Source of the DNA: Argyresthia goedartella
Taxonomy: Eukaryota; Arthropoda; Insecta; Lepidoptera; Argyresthiidae
Length of the DNA stretch: 64,000 bases
Direction of reading: 5' to 3'
Assembly (NCBI GenBank): GCA_949825045.1
Contig: OX463812.1
Location: forward strand, 2,340,661-2,404,660
Below, piece by piece: positions 30,439-42,295 of this stretch. The translations under genes were made by a program, and so were the position numbers. Positions within the stretch are counted from its first letter, which is position 1. Every line of letters begins with the position of its first letter. The notes under the pieces are model-generated. The model was not told the origin of the DNA and ran no database searches. It saw only the letters and a list, made by a program, of their open reading frames with translations.

Positions 30439-33400
30439 TAAAAGTCGACATTTGTTAAAAGTTTATATTGTACATCAACTATGATTTGTTTAGAGGTAGA
30501 ACATCCTACACTTAACGTAAACGACTAACTCTGTTACATTGCTCAAATAATTATGTATATGTATAAAAATCGCCAAAATTAATATCATCTTTAGGCGGAA
30601 CAACCAAAAATATATAAACGAAAGAAATGTTTAAAACACTCACAGTGACATGATTTCGGACAAAGCCTACTAGCCATGACATTCGCTCAATCAGTTAGGC
30701 GGGCGTGCTAAACTGATACATCTTTGTCAATTTTCATTCATTTTGACAGTTGATGAAGGATGCTAAACGGGTAAAGTGAATGTCGTGCAAGTGGACCTAA
30801 GAGTCTAAACAACGCAAACTGTATGTACCTAACTTATTTCATAAAGTTAAGCTTAAGTTATTTATTTGAGAATGAGCACTGCCGTTCCTATGCGATGATG
30901 GTTGGGGACATTACAGTTTGCAAATTGCTTGGAACCATGTCCTACAAAATTTCATTATATGTTTCATACATTTATCACAGAAAAAATTAATACTAGCGAA
31001 AATCATAGATGGCAACTAAATTTATACACCATGTTAATAAAAGATAGAATAAATATACCATCTCTCTAAATACTGCAGACGCAAGAAAACTGTATCGACC
31101 ACTGGCCATGTACTATATGTAGATACTGTACTTCAGAGTATGTTACACTTAGCAAAATAAATCATCTAATAATAAGTAATACAAAATTATACTGCGTATA
31201 CAAAATACTGAACGATCTCCGAACAACCGTACTAAAGTGGGTCATTGTAATATTTGAGACTTCATCAAAATTCAACAATTGTAACCTTGTAACGAAGGGC
31301 AAACAATAAAAAAACAATAGAACTGCACAACTGCCAGGCATTTTCAGTTGAAAATGCAGATTATTGTAATAATGACAAAAGAAGGCAGTTTTACGACTTT
31401 GACTCATATAATAAATCATTCTAAACGTAGTATAGAATTTGTTTTCTATAAAACTGAACATCACCACAAGGTTACAAGGTTGTACGTCGGTGAACCCTTT
31501 CTTCTTATTAAACACTAGGGATGCTACACAATAAGAAAAGAGATTGACTGGTCGACCAAAAATAAGTGAATGCCATGATGACTGCGTTCAATTCATAGAT
31601 GTTTGAAGTCATAGATTAATTCAATTTCATGCCAAGCAGTTGTTAAATTTTGCCTAATACAATGACCCTACAATATATAAACAAATTACAATATCTTAAT
31701 AATTTAAATAAATACAAGGGAATGTAATTTTTAAACCCACAAGGTTAATTTTTATAAATAATGTAAATTGCCAATAAATATCATCGATTATTATGTAGGT
31801 ACTTTCGTCGAAAGACAACATTGGCATGATCAGAATATCGTTATAAATAAATTACAAAACCTTATGTTACGTTACATGCCAACATCGCAATAATATCTGT
31901 AAAGCATATTTTTTCATATTTATACAGTAAATATAACATACACGTTAGTCAATCATGTATTTGTACATCTATTAACACCGTTTTGCTCCTGTGTTACCTA
32001 ACTAATACACATCTAGTATAATATAATTTCTAAAAAACTTTTGAACACATTTTTTATAAGATATGGGAAAATACTAAACAGTTCAGTGTTCATATATCCC
32101 GACGTTTCTTTAAAACTATGGCACGAAAGTTTTGGGGAAACCAAAAGCGATGTAGGTTAATTACAGAGCTGTTCACTTGTGAAGACACTGTGTCAGCTAT
32201 ACACAAACACTTGTGAAGACACTGTGTCAGCTATACACAAACACTTGTGAAGACACTGTATCAGCTATACACAAACACTTGCGAAGACACTGTGTCAGCG
32301 ATACACAAATACTTGTGAAGACACTGTGTCAGCGATACACAAATACTTGCGAAGACACTGTGTCAGCGATACACAAATACTTGTGAAGACACTGTGTCAG
32401 CGATACACAAATACTTGTGAAGACACTGTGTCAGCGTTACACAAATACTTGTGAAGTCACTGTGTCAGCGATACACAAATACTTGTGAAGACACTGTGTC
32501 AGCGATACACAAATACTTGTGAAGACACTGTGTCAGCGATACACAAATACTTGTGAAGACACTGTGTCAGCGATACACAAATACTTGTGAAGACACTGTG
32601 TCAGCGATACACAAATACTTGTGAAGACACTGTGTCAAAGATACACAAATACTTGTGAAGACACTGTGTCAGCGATACACAAATAACGATTGTAGTATAG
32701 ATCGTAGCAAGACAAACCGGAGTGCAAGTACGGGTGGTACGCGTTCTTATTCATCCGTAAGTGACGTGTCGTTTGCTATTACACACCAAACAGCGGCATC
32801 TATATAAACCTAATTTCAATCCCAATGTATTACCGACTTAGAAAGCAATATTACGTATTTGCGCGATCTTAAGATACCTATTTATGTGGGCGTAATCTCT
32901 ACAATATAAATTAGTATAAACTATTTTTTCCGGAAACTAAGTAAAAACTAAAAGTGCAATCGGACATGTAATCCGATGTGCAGTACGCAGTAAGTTTAAT
33001 ATTATTAGTACTATACACTGGTCATTCTGAGATCTGTCCCGAAGCTATCTGGCTCCAATACACACATCACATGGTTACATCTAGCCCATATCACACCATC
33101 GATAGTCATTTGCCAAACTCGTCGCTCTCGGCTCGCCTCTAAACATGTTCGCATAGAACCAATACATCCTGCTGTAGTGGAGACCCTGTGAGCATGTTCC
33201 TAAACACTTCCCATATACAATTACATCACTTGTTTTCCTTTCAAAAACAACATAACACACCGTCTCGGATTTTCCCACACGGGATGGCAGCAGCACAGTG
33301 TGGCCACATCTAGCCAGTGACCCAATAATACTGTCAGGGATTGAACATGTTGTGATCTGTATAAGCGTTGTTTAGAAGTACAAATGATAAATTGTTTCGT

Positions 33401-34994
33401 CATAAACAGCTTGTTTTCGCACATAGCTCTGTATAAATAGTTTAAAATAGTTCAAATAAATATTTCTGTACGACATTCTTTCCACAACATTCGATCAACA
33501 CACTTTATATCTTCCGCTATGGTCCTTTTATATTTTTGCTATAACAATCTTATGTTATAGATGTACAATGTATTTAGTATGCTTACTCTATGTATAGTCT
33601 ATGTATAGGGTAACTAATCTATATTATGTATTTCCTATGCATTATGTTGGCAGATATGTTAATAGTTAAGTGACACACCTCTACCAGCTGAATGTATTAA
33701 CAATTTCTTTTGATTCTGATTATAGTGATCATTCCAAGCATTCTGTGCCTGTGCACTTGAACAAGAATATCATTTGATGTGTAAATAATATTTAAGTCGT
33801 GTAAGATAAATACAAAACAACATCGTGGTTCAGAATATCCACTATAACCAACCGTCTTCATACAATTTGCCAAATCTGTCAATTTATTTGTTCACGTTAG
33901 TCGCGCGCTCCTTTCAGAGTAAAAGTATTCGCAACACGTACAACAATACGTCAATACAAAACCAGTAAAATCGCCTTTAGAAAACGTAGCTCTTTATACA
34001 AATTATTATTACTTATGTCCTATCAACAAGCAGTTACTTTATCGTTACTCTATGCTTTCAATCTGCCAATCTACCAACCTCAATCACGGCCACTGACCCC
34101 ATTGTTACTGGCGCCGGGTACCTAGGTCAGTAAAGTTGCAAACAGTACCCTAGTACCGCTTTAGATGGACTTAAAAGGGTTGGTGTACTTTTGTATGACT
34201 ATTTCAAAATAGCCATACAAAAAAACCACAACCCTTTTAGGCAAGAAATTTTCCCACACACCTGTTCCTACCGAGTCTGCTTTGCACTTAATACTTGAAT
34301 GTGTTTTGCAATATCATCTTATCCAATGTCATTTATAATTATTAAAACCTTGGTGTCTTTCACAATAAAAACTCTTGTAAATTACCACTATTCAACCATG
34401 GACCATTGTACATTGACATCCATTTTTATGTTACAACAAAACGATGCTGTCTCAACTCTCAAAATACCTTTATTCCAACTTTACAAGACCTACGCTACCG
34501 ATTTACAAATAGAAGACTCAACAAAGCAACAAACCCACGAAAATCCATGACGCGGGAGCAAGAAGCGCTCGCCAATAGATGGCGCTACTGTGGTAACGCC
34601 AATCTTCACGCGTCCCTACATCGCGTAAGCAAGGTATATCTGCAAACATCTTGAACATCGACCTCGACTGTGCAAGCGAGATAAAGGAGTCTCTTTGGCA
34701 GTAAGTGAGAGAGCGAGAGAGTTCCCCCACAACAACAAATCATGCTCAAGAAGTTTGCCGCGATCTATACATTACAGCAGTCGGGATCGCCCGCTCCCCT
34801 CCTAGCCGCATATGCAGCATCTCGACTAGCTCCAATCTATTGTTACACGCCTCACTCGTTTATATACTCGAAAGCCCTAAAAACGAATGACCGACTCGCA
34901 CCGAGTTTTTAAAGCCGGCTGCAGCCGTTCAACCAGAGTCTCCACTCACGGTGAGCTGGTGTCAGACGGCAGTCCGCAGCGGTCGCTCGAGCTG
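30439..34994. other. No gene seen; possible long 3' UTR and downstream flank of the FoxJ gene
   Basis: No domain-bearing frame or transposon protein is visible. Most of it is AT-rich and unusually free of recognisable transposons for this window, which is compatible with a long FoxJ 3' UTR, but nothing proves transcription. It holds the 34 bp minisatellite (32175-32684) and an imperfect hairpin at 34172-34240, with arms AAAAGGGTTG and CAACCCTTTT. Confidence 0.4.
32175..32684. repeat. 34 bp minisatellite, 15 copies
   Basis: The unit starts ACTTGTGAAGACACTGTGTC and continues AGCGATACACAAAT. Fifteen direct copies follow each other without spacers. The first three have AGCTATACACAAACA; later copies have AGCGATACACAAATA, so two subtypes are ordered along the array. 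Confidence 0.95.
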
Positions 34995-35200
34995 TTATAA
35001 CGTGTCGGCGGGCCAGTAGTGTGCAGCGCCGGCACCGGCGGGAGGCTCGGCGTCGCGCTCGACGTCACGCTCGACGAACACGTCGTCGACGGGACAGTCG
35101 CACTCGTCGAGGCGCGCCACCACGAAGTTGCCGTAGTCGTCCGTCAGCGAGCTGTGACGCAGCGCGCCGCACACGTGACGCCGCACTCCGCGCGCTCGGT
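34995..35200 (-). CDS. FoxJ: FoxJ-like gene, exon 6 (C-terminal)
   Basis: The acceptor TTGTCCGCAG precedes 35200 and the exon enters in phase 1, which fits exon 5. It encodes an Arg-rich start (RARGVRRHVCGALRH), then DDYGNFVVARLDECDCPVDD and an acidic, Ala/Pro-rich end, closing with TAA at 34995-34997. GC-rich third positions mark it as coding. The plus-strand ORFs over the same bases are shadows. Confidence 0.7.
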
Positions 35201-35609
35201 CTGCGGACAACCGCAACAGATCCTGACACAACTCTAAACGGAGCCCCTGATTTATTATTTATAAATAGTGTGAGTAATATAATGTTAAAAACTCTCACAC
35301 CTTTCACATTATTCAAACATATCATAAAGTTACTTCTTTTATGTAGAGAATGACGAATCACGAATTCGTACATGAGTCAAAAAACATAAATAAATCATTT
35401 TCGCTATTAATCATAAAATGCGTAACAAATACTGTAAACTCGACCAGCAAATACCACCCCATGTCATCACACCTTTTGCCGTGCGGGGTGACACATTTGC
35501 GCATACGTTTGTCCATCAATTAGCCTCACATACATGTTAATGTGTCACAATCACAATGTCAATGTGTCGAATATATGTATTTTCCCCGTTATGATGGATT
35601 TAGACATAC

Positions 35610-35684
35610 CTCTGGCGATGTCGAGGTCGGTCATGATCTCCTCGTTCATAAGCGCCGTCAGCGCGTCCTCCGCTTGCTTCGCTT
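35610..35684 (-). CDS. FoxJ: FoxJ-like gene, exon 5
   Basis: The acceptor ATATACAG ends at 35685 and the donor AGAG|GTATGT starts at 35609; the exon is 75 nt in phase 1 at both ends. It encodes an acidic helix, AKQAEDALTALMNEEIMTDL, which in forkhead factors could be a transcriptional activation or interaction segment (inference). Confidence 0.7.
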
Positions 35685-35956
35685 CTGTATATGGACATGT
35701 TGATATCATTAAAGTGATGGCTAATATGTTTTTGGGACAAACTTATGAGATTTCCCAAATGTATTCGTATCTATAGGTGATTACACAACCATAAGGACAT
35801 TTATCGTAGAAACTATTTCTTCGGTGGGGGAGCGTTGTAACAATGAAGATGATGATGATGTTGATGATGATGCGAATGATGAAACGAAGATCCTCAGCAT
35901 CATTATAACTTGGAAGCCAGAGTGCAAAGAGGGTTACCCAAGCTAGGAGTCCTCAC

Positions 35957-37100
35957 CAGTCTGCTCCCGGGTGAGCGGCCCCACCAGAAGCAGCAGCAGG
36001 CGCGGTGCCGATGGTGGCTCGTGGAGGCTCCGGCGCCACCGCCCCTGCTGTTGGATGGAGCTGCACTGACCTGTCTGCTCCCGGGTGATCGGCCCCATCA
36101 GCAGCAGCAGCAGCAGGCGCGGTGCCGGTGGTGGTGCGTGGCGGGTCCGGCGCCTCCGCCCATGCTGTTGGATGGAGATGCACTGACCTGTCTGCTCCCG
36201 GGTAAGCGGCCCCACCAGCAGCAGCAGCAGGCTCGGTGCTGGTGATGGTGCGTGGAGGCTCCGGCGCCACCGCCTCTGCTGTTGGATGGAGCTGCACTGA
36301 CCTGTCTGCTCCCGGGTAAGCGGCCCCACCAGCAGCAGCAGCAGGCTCGGTGCTGGTGGTGGTGCGTGGAGGCTCCGGCGCCACCGTCCCTGCTGTTGGA
36401 TGGAGCTGCACTGACATGTCTGCTCCCGGGTAAGCGGCCCCACCAGCAGCAGCAGCAGGCTCGGTGCTGGTGCGTGGAGGCTCCGGCGCCACCGCCCCTG
36501 CTGTTGGATGGAGCTGCACTGACCTGTCTGCTCCCGGGTAAGCGGCCCCACCAGCAGCAGCAGCAGGCCGGCATGCGGCGGCGGTGGCTCGGTGCCGGTG
36601 GGCGTGGCTGGCGGTGTGGGGGCTCCGGCGCCTCCACCCCCGGGCGCCTCGCCGCTGCTGTTGGATGCAGCTCCACCAGCAGCAGCAGCAGGCTCGGTGC
36701 TGGTGCGTGGAGGCTCCGGCGCCACCGCCCCTGCTGTTGGATGGAGCTGCACTGACCTGTCTGCTCCCGGGTAAGCGGCCCCACCAGCAGCAGCAGCAGG
36801 CTCGGTGCTGGTGGTGGTGCGTGGAGGCTCCGGCGCCACCGCCCCTGCTGTTGGATGGAGCTGCACTGACCTGTCTGCTCCCGGGTAAGCGGCCCCACCA
36901 GCAGCAGCAGCAGGCTCGGTGCTGGTGGTGGTGCGTGGAGGCTCCGGCGCCACCGCCCCTGCTGTTGGATGGAGCTGCACTGACCTGTCTGCTCCCGGGT
37001 AAGCGGCCCCACCAGCAGCAGCAGGCCGGCATGCGGCGGCGGCGGCTCGGTGCCGGTGGGCGTGGCTGGCGGTGTGGGGGCTCCGGCGCCTCCACCCCCG
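35957..37100 (-). repeat. GC-rich tandem array (about 114 bp unit) in exon 4 and its donor region
   Basis: Units marked by CCCGGGTAAGCGGCCCCACC (plus strand) start at 35971, 36085, 36202, 36316, 36430, 36538, 36771, 36885 and 36999. Spacings are 114, 117, 114, 114, 108, 233, 114 and 114 bp. Each unit holds a GCA/CTG triplet run and the segment that, on the minus strand, ends exon 4 with its splice donor. The 233 bp unit also contains an internal copy of the 5' part of the exon (SNSSGEAPGGG). Because most spacings are multiples of three, all three minus-strand frames stay open for about 1.0-1.2 kb. Confidence 0.9.
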
Positions 37101-37150
37101 GGCGCCTCGCCGCTGCTGTTGGAGCTGCACTCGGGGCTGTAGGGCGCCAT
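36985..37150 (-). CDS. FoxJ: FoxJ-like gene, exon 4 (minimal form; 3' end multiplied by a tandem array)
   Basis: The acceptor GTGATCAG at 37151 opens the exon in phase 0. It encodes MAPYSPECSSNSSGEAPGGG, a Gly/Pro/Thr-rich linker, and VGPLTREQT. The donor ACAG|GTCAGT after 36985 gives phase 1, exactly what exon 5 needs. The same donor recurs at 36871 and 36757, also in phase 1. Further copies to 35957 lie beyond a 233 bp unit and are out of phase. Which donor is used cannot be read from DNA. Confidence 0.6.
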
Positions 37151-37255
37151 CTGATCACAGGGGGGAGTGAGCTGTTAGAGATGCCCCAGGTGTTAATAGA
37201 GTGGAGGAGATGACATTTTAACAGAGGCCATTAAAATAGCAAGTAGTTGTCTCAC

Positions 37256-37402
37256 CCGGAGACTTCTCCTCCGCCTGGGAGTGACCTCAGCCATCTTGTG
37301 TGTGGTGTCCATAGCCCAGTAGGAGCCCTTGCCGGGGTCGTCCTTACTCCGAGCCACCTTCATAAAGCACTTATTCAGGGACAGGTTGTGTCGTATTGAG
37401 TT
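37256..37402 (-). CDS. FoxJ: FoxJ-like gene, exon 3 (second half of the forkhead domain)
   Basis: The acceptor CCTTTCAG (ending 37403) and donor CCGG|GTGAGA (from 37255) bound 49 complete codons. The exon starts [20 protein letters not shown], the recognition helix 3 and strand S2 of the winged helix, and continues [12 protein letters not shown] (wing). Closest family by motif is FoxJ2/FoxJ3, whose usual sequence has [15 protein letters not shown]; here Pro is Ala. A basic run PRRRRSLR at the end may be part of the nuclear localisation signal. Confidence 0.85.
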
Positions 37403-37789
37403 CTGAAAGGAGAGTTTCTGGTTATACAAATTACTCTTGTCTCCCTACACCAACCCCTAGGACGACACAGTCTGAAATAAATGATAATTACTATTATTTC
37501 CTCATTCATGAATTATATGAGTATGGTGGCGTAACAATACTGAAATTAATCTAGACTTGTTGACTAAATAGATACTAAAATCTTTTAACCTTTAAAAAAA
37601 TACAAATTCATAGATTAGTAGATATAAATCACCCCATAAGCCTTACCCACAAATCTTTGGCAGTGTAAATTACATATAAACCCAGTCTGACTCAACTATA
37701 TTTATCTGCGGAATTCCTAGACCTACCCAACTAGTTAATTTCATAAGAATAATAGCTAATTTGTTCGACACCTAAGCAGCCGGATACTG

Positions 37790-40700
37790 CTGGGGTTACT
37801 GCAGCTGAGCCCCCAAACCCGATGCAGCAGGCCGACCCGATCGCCGACGAACCAGGAGAGGACGATGTTAGTTTTACTCTGGATTCGGCGGAGGAGGGGA
37901 TGGAATGTGCTGAGGGAATGGGTAACCTGGCGCTCGGGACGGATGAGGAGGTGCTGCTATCAGATAATGATGGCGTCCCCTTCCCCACCGTGTAACATCC
38001 TGCAAGCAAACTTCCCCCACAGCGAAACCGGAACGGCTCAGCTGATGAAGTGGCTGGAGGTTAACCATACAGCCTTGGCCCTGACCCAGGAGCCGTGGAT
38101 CAGTAGAGGCAATATATGCGGACTCCGAAATCTTGGACGTAAATTGTTTGCGGATACGAGCTCGATTAATCCACGAGCCTGTATTTACACTTCTAGAAAT
38201 ATACATGTGCAACCTAACAAGTTTCTGCTCCAGAGACGTGTGTGCAAAGAGGCTGCACAAGGCACAAAATTCCGGATTCACAACAGAGATGGTTGTTGCC
38301 TCCTTCCACATGCCGGAGGAGGATACTCCACCCCCACATGATATGACAAGGCTGGTGACGCACTGCGAAGAATCCGGGTTGCAGCTGATAATAGCCACGG
38401 ACTCGAACGCACACCACGCTCTCTGGGGGATGAAAAGCAACAACGACCGGGCTAAACTTCTCGTTGAATATCTAGTGACAACCAACCTTAACATTGTTAA
38501 TATAGGTTCAGAACCAACATTCGTCACCAGGCGATGTACAACAATCATTGATATAACACTTGCAACCGAAGAAGCGTCGAGTGCCATTTCAAACTGGCGC
38601 GTATCCGCAGAAGAATCGTTCTCAGATCACAGATGGATTCGATACGACATTCAGATAAACACAGTCGAGGCAACCCCAAAACGCAATCCGATCCGGACTG
38701 ACCGAGTGTAATATGGCAAACAGTTGGAACAGCTCCTGAAACAGCAGGGAGTGCCGGCACGGCTAGCAACCACCATGCATGCCGCCTAGCAACTCCAGTG
38801 GCAAGCGTCAACGCCGGTGCTGACTGGTGGGTACCTGAGCTGGAGAGGCTCAGATGTATAAGGCGCCTACTAAACAGGGAAATGAAAACTGCTGCAGATG
38901 AAGACTGGGACAACTACAAGGCAGGTAAGTCCCAGTAAAAGAAGGGCCTATGATACAGAAGTACAAACTCAGGGTAACAAGGTAAGGAAGGTTCTCTGCC
39001 AACAATCCAATCAAACAATTGGATCCCTGCGCAAAGCGGACAACACACTCACCAACACTCCAGCAGAGGCAGAATGAGAGGCACACACACTTCCCTGACT
39101 GTCAACAACTAAGGACGGTCAACTGGACGGAGGAAGAGACTACACCGACAGAGGAGCAGTGGGTACCTGCACTCGAGGTAATCAACCCATAAAAAACTCG
39201 GTGGGCAATCAACAGCTTTAACTCGCCGGGACTGGACGGCATATTCCCGGCTTTGTTAAAGTGGGGAGGAGACCAACTAGTTCTGGCATTAACCAATGTC
39301 ATGGTGGCATGTCTCGCACACAGATATGTACCGAGACACTGGAGAGAGGTAAAAGTAATTTTCAAATCCAAGCCAGGTAAGAGCGTCTATTCAGATCCTA
39401 AATCCTTTAGACCAATCAGCCTTACCTCGTTACTGCTGAAAACGATGGAAAGGCCATGCGATAGAGATTTGCGAGAGAAGGAGTAACATACCCTTGCATC
39501 AAAATCAGCACGCCTACAGTCAAGGTAAATCTACAGAATCTGCTCTTCATTCTGTTGTTTGCAAAATTGAAGAAGCCATCAACAGCAAGTCTATGTGCCT
39601 AGCATTCTTCATTAACATTGAAGGAGCCATCGACAAGACTAAATTCACAAGCATAACAGCGGCACTAGTAAAACACGGAGCAAATGCAGTTATGGAGTGG
39701 ATAGGTAACATGTTGAGTAAAAGAGCCATTAAACTCACTTCAACAAAATCCCAACACGCATTGGTAGCAAAGGGATGCCCCCAGCGAGGTGTCCTCTCGC
39801 CGCTGCTTTGGAACCTGGTGGCGAACGACCTCATCACCAAACTGAACACACAACACTATTATTCGGTATACGGTAGGATATGCCGAGGATATAGTGATAC
39901 TAACAAGTGGAATCGTCACAAGTACTGTACGCGATGTCTTCCAAGCACCACTGCGGATCGTGGAACGCTGGTGCACAACAAACGAACTATCAGTCAACCC
40001 AAATAAGACGGAAATGGTAATGTTCACCAACAGGCGCAATCTGGGCAACTATCGCCCACCCAGGTTGTTTGGTACAGAGCTACAATTTGCTGCTGAGGTA
40101 AAGTACCTAGGTGTAATACTAGATAGCTGAATTGGAGCAAACATCTGAATAACAAGATTGACAAAGCGACTGTCACATTTTGGCAGTGCCGAAGAATGGT
40201 AGGTAAAACCTGGGGGCTAACCCCGAAAACTACCCTTTGGCTGTACTCAGCGGTCATCAGACCGATAATGAGCTACGGCGCGAACCAAATTATCCACTGT
40301 TGAAGCTAAACTACAACGACTCCAGAGGCTAGCTTGCATGGCAGCAACGGGATGCATGAGGACCACACCACTGCGGCCTTGGAAGTCATACTGGATCTGC
40401 CGCCGTTTCACCTCTTCATCAAGCAAGAGGCGGCTGCAACTGTGGTGCGTCGTAAAAAACTCAACCTAAGGAGACATACTAGGGTACCCCACACTGAAAT
40501 ACTCTATGAGTACATAGGTAAGGAGCCGCTATTAGAAGCGGCGAATGACATGATACCCAAGCAATATGTCTTCGAAAAAAGGTATAAAATACCACTGGAT
40601 GAAGACCCTTGGGAGGGAATCAATCAAAAAGAACTAAGGATTTTCACAGACGGTTCTAAAACAAACTCAGGTATAGGCGTCGGGGCATTCTCGGAAGATC

Positions 40701-41740
40701 TAAACATGAGGAAATCAACATCATTAGGTGCCCACAACACCGACTTCCAAGCGGAGTGCATGGTCACCTATTGGCCACTGCAGCTATTGCAGAAAGAGAG
40801 GTAAAGGATTTCCCTATCCCCATACTATCTGACAGCAAAGCAGTTCTGCAAGCCCTACAAAGCATCACCATCAGTTCTGGGCTTATATATATGAGTGTCA
40901 CCAAGCCCTGTCAGAGCTATGTAACCACAGTATTGTTACCCTGCAGTGGATAAAGGGACACAGTGGCTCGCGCGGCAACGACGCAGCCGACGCACTGGCA
41001 AGGATGGGTTCGGAACAAACGGTGGAGGGACCAGAACCCATAATACCATTGCCATTAAGCTGGTTGCGAAAAACCCTACGACAACACACAAAGGTATACC
41101 AACGTTATTGGTTAACCTTGGATACCTGCAAGCAAGCCAGACAGGCCCTCCCGATGAGCAGACCCGGATTATCGTGTAACCTTCTGAAGCTCAAGAGGCC
41201 ACAGCTTCGCTTGGTAACCTGAGCGATCTGGACACGCCTTGCTAAATAAACACACACACTCTAGGTGTCACGGAGAGCCCCCTGGGCAGAGCCTGCATGG
41301 AGGTCGAGGAGACAGCCACCCCCATCCTGTTGGAATGTTCTGGTGTGGCCATCTACCGGGCAACACACCTTGGGACGCTGAGGTCGCTCCAGGAAATCGT
41401 CGGCAAGATTAAGGGTCTGCTAGGCTTCCTACAGGAGCTCGGTTGGCAGGAGTAGTGCCCCAACCCACGTCACGCAAAATAGGCGAAAATTTAAGACGTC
41501 GAGTTGCGGAAAAGTGGCCCGCGATAACCTATAACTATAACTAGCTAAATCGTTAATTTCAATTCAATTATTATGATGTATGTACTTATTCACTTTTAAT
41601 ATAATGGTATTTAATTTAATGTTATAATTCAATTTAATGGTATGTGTTACATAATGTATTTTAATTTGACTTAATTTATTCTATTGACATGACATGTAAC
41701 TTACGTTTTCAATAGAAGAATATGAATATGAATATGGCAA
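37790..41740 (+). pseudogene. Non-LTR retrotransposon with endonuclease, reverse transcriptase and RNase H (I/LOA-like group)
   Basis: The end of ORF1 (acidic, stop near 37996) is followed by ORF2 in broken frames. The APE-type endonuclease shows LQANFPHSETGTAQLMKWLE (about 38010), IIATDSNAHHALWG (about 38385) and SDHRWIRYDI (about 38625). RT shows SPGLDGIFPALLKW (about 39225), CPQRGVLSPLLWNLV (about 39778) and a catalytic box that reads YAED, not YADD (about 39878). RNase H shows FTDGSKTNSGIGVG (about 40642) and IKGHSGSRGNDAAD (about 40950). The 3' end has GAATAT repeats (41724-41740). Many frameshifts and stops make it inactive. It is in antisense to FoxJ. The copy at 51498-52329 is the same family. 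Confidence 0.85.
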
Positions 41741-41836
41741 TGACCATTGTCAACCAAATATTAATTATATAATTTCAAGCTTATAATTGCCGTTTTACAT
41801 ACCTACTACGACCTATTTAATGATAATAAAGACTAC

Positions 41837-42165
41837 TCCAACTAATATTATAAATGTGAAAGTAGCAATGTTTGGATGTTTTGATGTCTTGGATGTTCGT
41901 GTGTTTGTGCCTCAATCACGCTTAAACAGCTGAATGGATTTAAGCACAAAGATAGTTCTTGAGCTAGATTAACATATAGAGTACTTTTTATTCGACTGCA
42001 CCAGAAGGAGGGTACAGTGGGCCAGTGTAGAGAAGAGGCAAAAAATTACGATTGCTAAGTATATGTAAATATCTACAGTAATAAAGACATTTGGAACTTG
42101 GTAATGTTATCTCGGTAAATGATACTTCCTAGGAACATGCAGATGAAGTTGCGGGCATCAGCTAG
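41837..42165 (+). mobile_element. Helitron-like non-autonomous element
   Basis: The 5' end TCCAACTAATATTATAAATG and 3' end GAAGTTGCGGGCATCAGCTAG match the typical lepidopteran Helitron ends (start TC...CTAATATTATAAA, end GCGGGC..CAGCTAGT). No Rep/helicase is present. A segment near 42040-42090 also occurs inverted at 48546-48600. Confidence 0.65.
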
Positions 42166-42295
42166 TATCATAATATTGTCGGAAGAAGGTTTTGATCATT
42201 GAATTTGTTGTCTTGAGTGTTAAAATAAATTATTGTCATCATGGTCATACCATCTTCATCAGATGGCCCAACATTGGAACAAATGGAAAAGTGTA

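Noticed and set aside
32175..32684. CRISPR-like array
   Set aside because: The 34 bp units are contiguous without spacers and the genome is eukaryotic; it is a minisatellite.
34995..35373. Arg-rich ORFs on both strands over FoxJ exon 6
   Set aside because: GC-rich antisense shadows; only the minus frame fits the acceptor and phase.
35943..37213. Several long overlapping ORFs on both strands (up to 401 codons) at the GC-rich array
   Set aside because: They are open because the unit length is mostly a multiple of three and the sequence is GC-rich; only the frame entering from the 37150 acceptor fits the neighbouring FoxJ exons.
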